64,000 nucleotides of DNA, taken from contig NZ_CP017946.1 of NCBI RefSeq assembly GCF_003952665.1, forward strand, positions 1,240,001 to 1,304,000, written 5' to 3'. Made by a program: the position numbers and the translations under genes. The notes under the pieces are model-generated. The model saw nothing but the letters and a program-made list of their open reading frames with translations, ran no database searches and was not told the origin of the DNA. Position 1 is the stretch's first letter, and every line of letters starts with the position of its first letter. Positions 15,204-23,495 of the stretch are shown here, in pieces. Source of the DNA: Bosea sp. Tri-49. Its GTDB lineage: Bacteria > Pseudomonadota > Alphaproteobacteria > Rhizobiales > Beijerinckiaceae.

Positions 15204-16919
15204 ATGCCATACTTCACTGTCGCTCATCTCAAGCTGTCGCTGGAATACCTGGCGGCGAACGGACACCCGCAGCTCATCACGTTGCTGGCAGCATTCCGGG
15301 CTAAGCTTCCCATCGGCGACGAGGACGCGGACGCGCGCCCGTTCGGGGCTCGCGAAGAGAACCTCCTGCTCTCCGACTATTTCACGCCGGTCGGCGGCCC
15401 GGAGGACAGACCATTCTACGTGCCGTTTGCCTACGAACTCGGCACGTCCAACTCGCCTTGGCGGAACTTCCTGTATCCGAGCAAGAGCCTCCAGCGGATG
15501 CGCAAGGACCGCACGAACGCGCGCGTCGTCTTCCGGCAGAGCTCCGCCGACAACAAGCTCTGGTCCCTGAGGTCGACGCTGCTAACGGACCTTGCGGAAC
15601 AGGGCAACAAGACGGTCGGAACCATGCCGTTGAGCTTGGCACCGCTCGCAGTCTGGATCTACAGGACGCGCGAGGTCGCCAGCGTGGCGGCCTCGGTCGC
15701 GCTGTTGATTGAGGAGTTCAACCTCGCGGCCTACGGTGTCGTCGGTAGCGTTTTCTCGCCTGGCGTCTCGCCCGAGCTTTCGGCCCTGCCGATGCAGACG
15801 CAGCAAATGGACCCGACCGAGGTCCAAGCGTGCCTCACCCCGCCGGTCTCGGCGGAGGTGGCGGTCGAAGAGGAACCTCCGACCGACGTCACCGACCCGC
15901 TGCCAGACGAGGCGCCCGGCAGGTGGGACCTGACGATTACGGACCTCGGCGATCTCGGCGGCTTGGTAGGTCTGGAGGCGGCAGCGCTCCAGGCCCTGGC
16001 GGCCCTTCGTGCCGGAATGCACGTGATCTTCACCGGCCCCCCGGGCACGGGCAAGACAAGCCTCGCTGTGCACCTTTGCCATCAGGCCGGCTTCCCGTCC
16101 TGGACGGCATCCGCGACCGACCAATGGACGACCTTCGACACCATCGGGGGGTACTTCCCCTCGGTCCATAAGGACCATCCTGGGGAGCGCCTGGACTTCC
16201 TATCCGGCCACGTTGTCGAGACCATCGAGCGCCGCCGCTGCCTGATCATCGACGAGATCAACCGGGCGGACATCGACAAGGCGTTCGGCGAGCTCTTCAC
16301 GCTTCTGTCGGGGCAGAGCGTCACGCTGCCGTTTCGACGGCGCGACAGCGAGAACAATTTCCGTCGCATCCGGCTCACCCAGGGCCCGACGCTGCCGGAC
16401 GACGATTTCGACGCCATCGAGGTGCCGACCTGGTGGCGCATTCTTGGCGCCATGAACGACGCGGACAAGCATAGCCTCAAGCAGCTCTCCTACGCGTTCA
16501 TGCGCCGGTTCGCCTTCATCTCGATCCCGCTGCCGCCGCCTGCGATCTACGCGGAGCTCCTGCGGAAGGCGCAGCGCGGCAACGCTCCGGAGAGCTTCGT
16601 CGAGACGCTCGTCTCTCTCTTCTCAGACGAGGCGACGGCCTTCGGCCAAGTCGGGTTGCCATTCGGCCCGGCCATTCCTCTGACAATGATCAAGCACGCC
16701 GCGCAACGCGTCGCCATCGGCGAGGCCATCTCGGATCGCGCGCTGCTGCGCGAGACCTTGGAGGCCTACGTCGTGCCCCAGCTTCAGGGCCGGGCCGACC
16801 TGCATCAGGGCGTCGAGGGCCTTCTCACGACGCTGCTCGTCGAGGAGATGCCAGTCTTCATGCGCCGTCTCGGCGTCTGGACCGGCTTCATCCCGGCGCC
16901 GGAGAGGGATCAAGAATGA
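15204..16919 (+). CDS. McrB-like AAA+ NTPase of a restriction system, 571 aa
   Basis: NTP-driven motor of McrBC-type restriction. The AAA+ domain starts near residue 250: Walker A GPPGTGKTS at about 278-286, Walker B LIIDEINRAD at about 346-355, then a sensor segment GAMNDADKHSL and arginine-finger region AFMRRFAF, as in McrB and the MoxR-like clade. Residues 1-200 form a separate domain that I do not recognise; in this family the N-terminus reads the target DNA. Residues 200-245 are an acidic, Pro-rich linker. It overlaps the nuclease gene by four bases (ATGA), so the two subunits are coupled. Confidence 0.88.
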   Translation: MPYFTVAHLKLSLEYLAANGHPQLITLLAAFRAKLPIGDEDADARPFGAREENLLLSDYFTPVGGPEDRPFYVPFAYELGTSNSPWRNFLYPSKSLQRMRKDRTNARVVFRQSSADNKLWSLRSTLLTDLAEQGNKTVGTMPLSLAPLAVWIYRTREVASVAASVALLIEEFNLAAYGVVGSVFSPGVSPELSALPMQTQQMDPTEVQACLTPPVSAEVAVEEEPPTDVTDPLPDEAPGRWDLTITDLGDLGGLVGLEAAALQALAALRAGMHVIFTGPPGTGKTSLAVHLCHQAGFPSWTASATDQWTTFDTIGGYFPSVHKDHPGERLDFLSGHVVETIERRRCLIIDEINRADIDKAFGELFTLLSGQSVTLPFRRRDSENNFRRIRLTQGPTLPDDDFDAIEVPTWWRILGAMNDADKHSLKQLSYAFMRRFAFISIPLPPPAIYAELLRKAQRGNAPESFVETLVSLFSDEATAFGQVGLPFGPAIPLTMIKHAAQRVAIGEAISDRALLRETLEAYVVPQLQGRADLHQGVEGLLTTLLVEEMPVFMRRLGVWTGFIPAPERDQE

Positions 16920-18232
16920 CGAAGCGCGACAGGTGGGTGAACGAGCTCACATCGTCGCGCCATGTCCACCGGTTCCTAGCACGGATTGGAGCTTCGTCCG
17001 CCCCTCGTGTCGCGCCCGCCATTCCGGAGAACGAGCTTCGGGAATATCTCGCGAGCCTCAAGGGCGGGCCGGACGACGCTCGGATACTGCTGGAGGTCCT
17101 TGAGCTCCTCACGCAGGGCTACGACGTCTTCGCGGAAAGGACGCTCCCCAAGCTCCTGTCCGTGCTCGCCAGCCGCACTGAGCACCTCCAGGAGGTAGTA
17201 GGCCCCGCGCTCCGGGGGGTCGTGCGATGGGACCTCACGAAAGTGGGGCGCGCTAATCGCACGCTCCCATCCGCGAAGTACATCTCGAATATTCAGCAGC
17301 GTTCTTATGCCACGCCAGAGAACCAAGCGTTGTGCTGGCTCCTCCGGGACATCGAGCGAGCGGTGGTCCAAATCGGCAGGCGCCTCGGTACCCAGCGGTT
17401 GCATCCGAAACTTGGGGCTATCCGGGAGGCCTGCCAAGGCGCGCTCCGGAACGACGCTCTGTCGAGTGTCGAGGCGATCCGAGAAGTGTCGCCTCACATG
17501 ATCCACGCGGCGCGCCATAGCCGGCACGCCGGCTATCGTGCCGCGGCGGACCTGGTGCGACGGCGTCAGCGCATGCACGAGAAGGGGAAGGTCTCGCAGT
17601 GGACCTTGGCCCTGGAGCTCCTGCGTACAAATTGGCTGGAGCCGGTCGACGACGACGACCTCTTCGAGCTCTTCGGCCTATCGACGACGCTGTCCGTCCT
17701 CGCGGAGGACGTCGGCTTGGGCGAGCCGATACATTACGGCCTGCTCGGATCGGCCCTGGAGCCGGCCGCGACGTTCGCGATACCGGACGCAGTCGTGAAG
17801 GTTTACTTCAACCGGACGCCGCAACGGCTGCTCGGTACTGGGCTCAGCCGCTACCTCGGCGTGATCGACACCTACGCCGGGATCGGCGGATACGACCGCC
17901 GGCCCGACATCCTGCTCCGCATCGAGCACGCCACCAAGGGAGCGCGGACCTTCATCGTCGAGGTCAAGAACGCCGGGACGGCCGCGTACATGCGCGAGAG
18001 CGTCTACAAGGTCTTCGGCTACATGTGGGATTACGAAGCGATCTTCGAAGGCCAGGCGGGACGCCGAGCAGCCATTTACGTGCCCGAAGGAATGATGACC
18101 TTCTCCGGAGTCGAAGAGACCGCGTCGGGCCTTGTAATAGTCACGGAAGGCGACCGCGCTCGTCTTTCCGCTGTGCTCCGGGAAGGCCTTGATCTGGGGA
18201 CGACAGCCGGCGCCCCCAGCATTTCAAGTTGA
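16916..18232 (+). CDS. McrC-like / DUF2357-type PD-(D/E)XK nuclease, 438 aa
   Basis: Predicted DNA-cutting partner of the AAA+ protein. The C-terminal third carries a PD-(D/E)XK site: Asp331 in RRPDILLRI, then Glu349 and Lys351 in IVEVKN. The preceding helical region (about 60-250) resembles the DUF2357/McrC arrangement in which helices dock onto the motor. Its start codon overlaps the McrB-like stop. Length is normal. Classical McrBC cuts modified DNA, but the methyltransferase 58 bases downstream suggests a LlaJI/BsuMI-like system, in which an McrBC-type nuclease is combined with its own protective methylase. Confidence 0.85.
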   Translation: MTKRDRWVNELTSSRHVHRFLARIGASSAPRVAPAIPENELREYLASLKGGPDDARILLEVLELLTQGYDVFAERTLPKLLSVLASRTEHLQEVVGPALRGVVRWDLTKVGRANRTLPSAKYISNIQQRSYATPENQALCWLLRDIERAVVQIGRRLGTQRLHPKLGAIREACQGALRNDALSSVEAIREVSPHMIHAARHSRHAGYRAAADLVRRRQRMHEKGKVSQWTLALELLRTNWLEPVDDDDLFELFGLSTTLSVLAEDVGLGEPIHYGLLGSALEPAATFAIPDAVVKVYFNRTPQRLLGTGLSRYLGVIDTYAGIGGYDRRPDILLRIEHATKGARTFIVEVKNAGTAAYMRESVYKVFGYMWDYEAIFEGQAGRRAAIYVPEGMMTFSGVEETASGLVIVTEGDRARLSAVLREGLDLGTTAGAPSISS

Positions 18233-18290
18233 CACCGGACTCCGAAAATCGTCTGACGGCTAAAGTGATCACTCCTGAGCATCTAAGTCC

Positions 18291-19385
18291 ATGAACGACG
18301 CGAACTTCAGGCCTGCCAAGATCGATGTGTTCGAGGGTCTCCTCACGGTCGAGGAAGTGGCCAATGCCCTTAGAGTGGCGCAGGTTACGGTGCGCAGGAT
18401 CATCGCCAAGAACGAGATTGAGACCGTGCGCGTCGGCGAGCGTCACATCCGCATCGCGCCGTCAGCGCTCAAGGCCTACTTGGCCGGTCAGACCCGTCAG
18501 CCTGAGCGCCTCGAAAGTGCGCCCGTGACTGTGAAGAAGACCAAGGCCGCGCCAGTCCAGATCTTCGAGGGAACGGTCGGCAAGGGCCTGCCGTGGAAGG
18601 TTCTCCAGGCCGATGCCTTGCAGGGCCTCAAGTCGCTGGAGAGCGAGAGCGTCGACTGCATCGTGACGTCCCCGCCGTACTATTGGCAGCGCGATTACGG
18701 GTACGCCGGGCAGATCGGCCACGAGGCCACAATCGATGGCTTCGTCGAGGCCCTCCGGGACGTATTCACGGAGGCTCGCCGCGTGCTCAAGCCGACCGGG
18801 ACGCTCTTCCTCAACATCGGCGACACCTATTATTCGGCCAAGGGCAAGCCTCACGGCCGCGACGCGAAGGCCACCGGGCGCCAGATGGCACGGACCACGC
18901 TGCGCGCGGTCGACGGGCCCGGCCTCGGCTTGCCACGAAAATCCCTGATCGGGATACCGTGGCGCGTGGCGCTCGCGATGCAGAAGGATGGCTGGACGCT
19001 CCGGAGCGACATCATTTGGAACCGGCCCGGCTCACTCGGGGAGCCGACTGCGAAGGATCGGCCCTGGCGCGATTTCGAGCACATCTTCATGTTCTCGCGT
19101 GCGCCGCGCTACTTCTTCGACCGCACGGGCCTCGACGGGAACGAGGACATCTGGTCGTTCCCGGCGCGGCCGGACAATCCGATGACGCACGCGGCGCCAT
19201 ATCCGCTGGAGCTCGTCAACCGCTGCCTCGCGGTCGGATGTCCTCCGGGAGGGACGGTTCTAGACCCGTTCGTAGGGTCCGGCACGACCTTGGTGGCGGC
19301 GCTCAAGAGCGGCCGCCCCGCGGTGGGCATCGACCGGCATGCCGACTACTGCCGGCACGCTCTCCAGTGGGTGACGAAGGCCTGA
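18291..19385 (+). CDS. DNA methyltransferase (N4-cytosine/N6-adenine type) with N-terminal excisionase-like helix-turn-helix, 364 aa
   Basis: Residues 15-65 form an excisionase/MerR-type helix-turn-helix (LLTVEEVANALRVAQVTVRR, then the RHIRIAPSALKAYL tail). Residues 95-364 are a beta-class amino-methyltransferase: catalytic motif IV TSPPYY at 126-131, target segment in the middle, and AdoMet motif I DPFVGSGTT at 325-333. The order IV before I is the beta class, and SPPY rather than DPPY favours N4-methylcytosine. It probably protects host DNA from the McrBC-like pair upstream. The fused helix-turn-helix could let the enzyme repress its own operon, as controller domains do in some restriction systems. 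Confidence 0.87.
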   Translation: MNDANFRPAKIDVFEGLLTVEEVANALRVAQVTVRRIIAKNEIETVRVGERHIRIAPSALKAYLAGQTRQPERLESAPVTVKKTKAAPVQIFEGTVGKGLPWKVLQADALQGLKSLESESVDCIVTSPPYYWQRDYGYAGQIGHEATIDGFVEALRDVFTEARRVLKPTGTLFLNIGDTYYSAKGKPHGRDAKATGRQMARTTLRAVDGPGLGLPRKSLIGIPWRVALAMQKDGWTLRSDIIWNRPGSLGEPTAKDRPWRDFEHIFMFSRAPRYFFDRTGLDGNEDIWSFPARPDNPMTHAAPYPLELVNRCLAVGCPPGGTVLDPFVGSGTTLVAALKSGRPAVGIDRHADYCRHALQWVTKA

Positions 19386-19393
19386 GCCACGCT

Positions 19394-20191
19394 TCAAATC
19401 CCTGGATTGCTTCGCCGCAGCAGGAAGACGCTTACGGCGGACGAGACCGTCACGACCATCTCGGCTTCCTCGAACCGCGGGTCCATCCCTTCCGCGACAT
19501 GACGACCGTATTGGCTCGCGTAGCCCCAAAGCTTGACGAGGGCTTCGTCCAGGGGCTTCGTCAGGCCTAGTCCGGGCAGGAGTTGGCCGAGCGACGCGCT
19601 CGGCTGCCCCATGACGTCGCGCGCAGTGCATTCGAGAGCCGCCATCCCGTGCTGTACGGCGCCCGTGATGTCTGGCGGGCGCCGGGTAATGTCGAAAAGC
19701 GCCTGGCGCATCTCGAAGGCTGCAGTCGGCTTGACGGCCGCGGTCATCAGATTGATGGCTTCTTCGGTCGCCTCTCGGAAGACGAGCGAGCCTCGGCCGA
19801 TCACGCGGCCATCCTTCATCTCGTAGCCGATGCCGTGCTCTCGAAAGACCTCGTTGAGCCGCTGCGCAAACTCGACCTCGGCACGACGTCCTTGGTTGTA
19901 GAGCTTGTCGTGGATGCGCTCGGCGATATCGTAGACGCGGAACCACGGGGCATCGAACACGAGGTACTGCGTTTCCTCGGAGACGTTCGAGGGGCTCCAA
20001 TTGTTGCGGTCCGGCACCTTGAGCAGTACCTCGCAAACCGTCGCGCGCAAGGCGTCGACCGACATGCCGCTGGCGTTACCGAGCGCGAGCACCGCGGCCC
20101 TTACGACTTCGGGGGCGTCCTCCCGGACCGTAATGTCCGCTTCCTGCGACGCGTAGCCGTGCCGGGCCGAAAAAGAGCTACGTGGGTCCAT
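19394..20191 (-). CDS. AbiJ-type abortive infection protein (AbiJ-NTD4/HEPN-like), 265 aa
   Basis: The sequence follows a family I know from AbiJ-linked defence proteins: FSARHGYASQEADITVRED at the N-terminus, then WFRVYDIAERIHDKL, FREHGIGYEMKDGRVI and the C-terminal ALFDITRRPPDITGA with LWGYASQYGRHV. The C-terminal part is HEPN-like; HEPN domains in such systems usually act as RNases when triggered. The strict RxxxxH motif is not clear, so RNase activity is uncertain. It converges with the methyltransferase (eight bases between stops). It follows a small broken gene and a GIY-YIG gene, with its ribosome-binding site overlapping the small gene's stop. Confidence 0.7.
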   Translation of the reverse strand: MDPRSSFSARHGYASQEADITVREDAPEVVRAAVLALGNASGMSVDALRATVCEVLLKVPDRNNWSPSNVSEETQYLVFDAPWFRVYDIAERIHDKLYNQGRRAEVEFAQRLNEVFREHGIGYEMKDGRVIGRGSLVFREATEEAINLMTAAVKPTAAFEMRQALFDITRRPPDITGAVQHGMAALECTARDVMGQPSASLGQLLPGLGLTKPLDEALVKLWGYASQYGRHVAEGMDPRFEEAEMVVTVSSAVSVFLLRRSNPGI

Positions 20192-20197
20192 GTCTCC

Positions 20198-20442
20198 TCA
20201 AGGTCCGGACACCATCTCCAGGTCTGCCGGCACCTCGCTCACCTTACATACGATCACGGCGTCGAACCATTCGACCTGCCTCTGGACCGCCGGGTCGCGA
20301 GAAGGCGACGGCGACGGCTCTTCCGGCCGCGAGCGCGGGCTAGAGCGGCCGCAGCCGCCGGCCACGGGCACTCGACGACCTCATCGATGCAGAGGCTTCC
20401 CTCGTCGTCAGTCGCGAACGCCCCATAGGTCACGCTTCCCAT
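20198..20442 (-). pseudogene. small gene apparently split by a frameshift
   Basis: An ATG at 20442, eight bases after the GIY-YIG stop and preceded by TGAGGA, opens MGSVTYGAFATDDEGSLCID and a stretch ending in Ala repeats. It then turns into an implausible Arg-rich run and stops at 20254. In another frame a protein-like tail (DPAVQRQVEWFDAVIVCKVS, ending MVSGP) runs to a TGA at 20198-20200, which overlaps the ribosome-binding site of the AbiJ-like gene. The distance from ATG to that TGA is 245 bases, one short of a whole number of codons. A single lost base in the GC-rich repeat near 20290-20350 would explain it; a read error is equally possible. Restored length would be about 81 residues, function unknown. 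Confidence 0.5.
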
Positions 20443-20450
20443 CGCGATCC

Positions 20451-20921
20451 TCAGTGCGTGTTGAAGTCGTTGTACGGCGTCCCCAGTGCGACGCAGCAAT
20501 AGATCTCCAGCAGCGCCTGCCGGGTCTGATCGACCTCTTCCACGAACCGATAGTCCATGTGGCGGATACGGGCCTTGGCGTTGGTGAAGGCGGCAAGGAA
20601 GTCGGGGTTCAGGATCAGCCCGTCCCGGCTGTCCTCGCCCGCCCTGTAGCTGGCTTTCAGCTTCCCGGTGGCACGACGGGCCAGCTGGAATGCGAAGGCC
20701 GCCTGCTTGTGCGTCGCGCCGGGTCGGCAATGCCTACCGTATCGACCTTCCAGGTTGTTAGAGCGGCCAACGTATAGGTGAGCACCATCCTCGGTGAACA
20801 GGTAGACGCCGCTTTTTGGCATGGCCAGCGGCAGCGCCCCGCCCGTAAAGGCCGGACCGGCGACGAGCCGTTCGAAGCTCGGATGTAGGCTTTCCACCAT
20901 TTTCGCGAACAAGTAATGCAT
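20451..20921 (-). CDS. GIY-YIG domain protein, 156 aa
   Basis: The core GVYLFTEDGAHLYVGRSNNL is the GIY-YIG nuclease signature (GVY and LYVG in place of GIY and YIG), followed by RYGRHC with the expected Arg. A Tyr and Asn further on may complete the site. No accessory domain is visible. The ATG at 20921 has GGAGG followed by GGAGGG within 15 bases, better than the longer frame from 20996. It is the first gene of a three-gene leftward operon with the broken small gene and the AbiJ-like gene, within the defence cassette. Whether it cuts DNA is not shown. Confidence 0.75.
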   Translation of the reverse strand: MHYLFAKMVESLHPSFERLVAGPAFTGGALPLAMPKSGVYLFTEDGAHLYVGRSNNLEGRYGRHCRPGATHKQAAFAFQLARRATGKLKASYRAGEDSRDGLILNPDFLAAFTNAKARIRHMDYRFVEEVDQTRQALLEIYCCVALGTPYNDFNTH

Positions 20922-21094
20922 CAGCCCTCCGCCTCCAGGGTAACGTCCGCGAGCATATCGCTTCGCGATCTTCGCCTCATAGCCGATCAAGGTCATGCTG
21001 AGCGCACGAACGACCCCACGGGTGTCCTGCGGGACAGCCTCCCGAGAGGCCCAGGCGGGGCGGCATCGGGCCGGCCGAACGCGATGGAAGAGGC

Positions 21095-21162
21095 GGCACG
21101 GGGGGAAGGTCGCGCCGGCTGTTTGATCGAGGTCACTCAGATTTTTCCGGCAAAATCAAGCG
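21095..21162 (+). repeat. direct repeat, right copy, flanking the defence cassette
   Basis: Gap-free partner of 14950-15017; the 31-base identical core is at 21125-21155. It lies after the start of the GIY-YIG operon and eight bases before the stop of the 91-aa gene on the opposite strand. The two copies are in the same orientation, as expected for recombination that inserts or removes the segment between them. Confidence 0.9.
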
Positions 21163-21169
21163 GGTCCCT

Positions 21170-21445
21170 TCAGCGCCTGGACGGACGGGTATAGGACGCG
21201 CGCTTAACGGTCGGCGTTGGAGGCAACGTGGGTGCCGTGACCTCGAACTGCTCGACGGCCCTTTCGGCGACGCAGCCGCTCTGACCTTGCTGCCAGAGGG
21301 CAGCGACGATGTAAGCGAGCCGTTCGCGTTCACCAGGGGCCTTCAGCGGATCATAGCCGTGTCGTTCGACAACGGTGGCCCAGGCGCGCTCCAACGACGC
21401 CTTGAGCAGCACCAGATCTTCCGGCGACGCGAAGCTGAACGGCAT
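21170..21445 (-). CDS. small hypothetical protein, 91 aa
   Basis: A conserved-looking alphaproteobacterial small protein: LERAWATVVERHGYDPLK followed by ERERLAYIVAALWQQGQ, with a Pro/Arg-rich tail. I know similar unnamed proteins in rhizobial genomes but no function. The ATG at 21445 has GGTGGGGGAT just upstream, which sets the start; an in-frame GTG at 21457 is less likely. Its 3' end abuts the right direct repeat, so the tail may have been altered when the cassette was inserted. Confidence 0.65.
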   Translation of the reverse strand: MPFSFASPEDLVLLKASLERAWATVVERHGYDPLKAPGERERLAYIVAALWQQGQSGCVAERAVEQFEVTAPTLPPTPTVKRASYTRPSRR

Positions 21446-21530
21446 CTTATCCCCCACCTGAAATAATACCCGATGGACGAAGTCCTGTCAGCCCTTGAGC
21501 GGCCCCTTTGTTCCCATTACGTTCTCCTTC

Positions 21531-21765
21531 ATGAAGAGGGTGCTGGACGCGATAGTTGCCGGGAAGGAGTGCCTGTTGGTGCGCTGCTCCACCTGTCGGG
21601 ATCCGAGAGGTGCCGTGGAGGCTGCTGCCTGGGCTGCGCTTAGGTGACCCTATTGAGCGCCTGCAGGGGCGTCTGAAGTGCGAGCAGTGCGGACAGAGGC
21701 CTACCCAGGTTGAGCCTAGCGCTCGTGAGGATGCCCCAGGCTACGCCCGTTCCTACCGGCACTAA
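21531..21765 (+). pseudogene. zinc-ribbon-like small protein, frameshifted
   Basis: The frame from the ATG at 21531 gives MKRVLDAIVAG and VRCSTCR, the first CxxC of a small zinc ribbon common in alphaproteobacteria, then stops. The neighbouring frame continues with LGDPIERLQGRLKCEQCGQR, the second CxxC and the typical end of that family. The two halves are offset by one base, so a one-base insertion or deletion between about 21600 and 21650 has separated them. Joined, the product would be about 78 residues. No ribosome-binding site is evident, in keeping with decay. Confidence 0.6.
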
Positions 21766-21921
21766 CGTTCAGGTGCAGCCGCCCCACTGGAAGTCGGTAA
21801 TCAGACGCTGGACCGCTTCACCTGATCGTGGGTGGTGGCACGATACCTGTGCACTACTGCGACTGCGGAATGAGGGGAAAGGTGCTGCTCTTGTATACTC
21901 GTCCAACGTAAAGGGGGCTCC

Positions 21922-22887
21922 ATGCAGCAACCAGACCTTGCAACCATCCTCGGGCAAGCACTGCGCCGGTCCGATTGGAACACCCGCTTGGCGCAATGGT
22001 CGAAGCCAGCGAGCGAAACTGAGGGCGAACAAATCGAGCGAGCTGCGCGGATGGTCCGTGCTGCCATCGCTGGTAGTGACTGGCTAGCTGAGCAAGGTGT
22101 CGAGGTCATCCCGCAAGGGAGCTACCGGAACAACACCAACGTCCGCACTCGCGCGGACATGGATCTCTGCGTCAGGCATCCTATCGTGAAGCCGATCTAC
22201 GGCGTCGGCGTAACTCAGGCGGATATTCTGCGCGACCTGAACTATGCCCACGGGCCGGCCATCCCCGACGTCATCGCCCGCATGAAGACAGAACTCTCAT
22301 CGATCCTTCGGGCAAAATTCGGCCAGAACAACATCAGCCCCGGATCGAAAGCATTCACGATCTCGGCGGTTCAGGGGTCGCGCTCGGACATCGACGTCGT
22401 GCCGGCGGTTCGTGCGCAAATCATCGTGCGAGGGAACACGATCTTGGTTCCCTACAGGGTCACCGAGGGCATCATGATCCTCGCCCCCGGCGGCGTTGAG
22501 ATTTACAACTATCCTGCCATCCACCACGCTAATGGAAAGGCTAAGCGGGAGCGGACCGCGCACCGCTTCAAGAAAATCGTGCGACAGATGAAGAGCATGC
22601 GCGACGATCTTGTGGACGCTGGTAAGCTCAAGCCAAGGCAGGTGCCTTCGTTCTTGATTGAGTGCCTGGTCTACTTGGTCGAGGACGAGCACTTCCGCGT
22701 GGACGAAGATCACTATGACCGCTTTCGGCGTATCCTCTCGCGTCAATGGGAGATTCTTCGGGACCGTGCGTCAGGCACGCTGTGCGAGATTAACGACCTC
22801 AAGCAACTCTTTGGTCCGCACCAACCTTGGACAATCGAGGACGCGCGTGACTTCCTGCGCGCTGCTTACGAGAGGACGAACAACTGA
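21922..22887 (+). CDS. CBASS CD-NTase (cGAS/DncV-like nucleotidyltransferase), 321 aa
   Basis: Makes a cyclic oligonucleotide signal when phage infection is sensed. The nucleotidyltransferase core is clear: GSY at about residue 67 in PQGSYRNNTNVR, then DMDLCV with the two metal-binding aspartates, and the third acidic residue in SDIDVVPA. The C-terminal helical part (FLIECLVYLV, then LFGPHQPWTIEDARDFLRAA) fits CD-NTases. The nucleotide product cannot be told from the sequence. Its stop overlaps the start of the effector gene by one base (TGATG). No ancillary Cap2/Cap3 or HORMA/TRIP13 genes are present, so this is a minimal two-gene (type I) CBASS. Confidence 0.88.
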   Translation: MQQPDLATILGQALRRSDWNTRLAQWSKPASETEGEQIERAARMVRAAIAGSDWLAEQGVEVIPQGSYRNNTNVRTRADMDLCVRHPIVKPIYGVGVTQADILRDLNYAHGPAIPDVIARMKTELSSILRAKFGQNNISPGSKAFTISAVQGSRSDIDVVPAVRAQIIVRGNTILVPYRVTEGIMILAPGGVEIYNYPAIHHANGKAKRERTAHRFKKIVRQMKSMRDDLVDAGKLKPRQVPSFLIECLVYLVEDEHFRVDEDHYDRFRRILSRQWEILRDRASGTLCEINDLKQLFGPHQPWTIEDARDFLRAAYERTNN

Positions 22888-23495
22888 TGTGGGGGCTTCT
22901 GGGGTGGCGGGCGCAGGCATCATTCCTCGTCTTCGCCAGTGCGTTATTGTCGTGGGCAATTCATGCGCTTGACGGTCTGTTTAGGTCGGAGCTTGGGCCA
23001 CTCGACGTGGCCGGCCTATCCGTGACCGTGCTCGTTTCTGTCGGTGCCGTTCTCGCCAGCCTCAGTTGGCGCTGGCTTTGGGAGCACTGCCCCGTGCTGG
23101 AGCGGGTCGTCTTCCCGGACCTGAACGGCGAATGGTCCGGCACCGTTGAGAGCACCTGGTCGCCGGATACCGCAACACCGCGCCCGGACCCGATCCACGT
23201 CACCATAATCATCACCCAAGGCCTGTTCGAAACGCACGTGTCGGCCGAGACGCTGCGCGCGGAGTCGGAGTCGACGCGGTGTATCGTCGAGAGGACGAAG
23301 GGTGGCAGGGCTAGGCTCTGGTATTCCTACGAGACGAAGGCCAGGCTGACCCATGCTGATGGCAATCCACCACACACGGGTGTCGCGTGGCTGGAGATGG
23401 CAGTCGACAAGGATCGCGAAAGGCTTGTGGGTGGGTATTTCACCGACAGGAAATCCACGGGCGACATCGAGATCAGGCGGACGCAAGCGCTTTAG
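22887..23495 (+). CDS. cap15: Cap15-like membrane effector of CBASS, 202 aa
   Basis: Two N-terminal transmembrane helices (about residues 10-28 and 42-62) are followed by a small beta-barrel with the Cap15 hallmarks: FPDLNGEWSGTVEST at its start, ITQGLFETHVSAET, and the closing GGYFTDRKSTGDIEI. In characterised Cap15 proteins this barrel binds the cyclic nucleotide and the protein then disrupts the inner membrane, killing the infected cell. The pairing and one-base overlap with the CD-NTase support the call. Its last 23 bases overlap the convergent integrase gene's 3' end. Confidence 0.83.
   Translation: MWGLLGWRAQASFLVFASALLSWAIHALDGLFRSELGPLDVAGLSVTVLVSVGAVLASLSWRWLWEHCPVLERVVFPDLNGEWSGTVESTWSPDTATPRPDPIHVTIIITQGLFETHVSAETLRAESESTRCIVERTKGGRARLWYSYETKARLTHADGNPPHTGVAWLEMAVDKDRERLVGGYFTDRKSTGDIEIRRTQAL

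Noticed and set aside
21447..21467. Forward-strand similarity to the T7-like repeats (TTATCCCCCACCTGAAATA)
   Set aside because: The same bases form the ribosome-binding site of the 91-aa gene on the other strand, and the TAGG start is missing. I treat it as coincidence.
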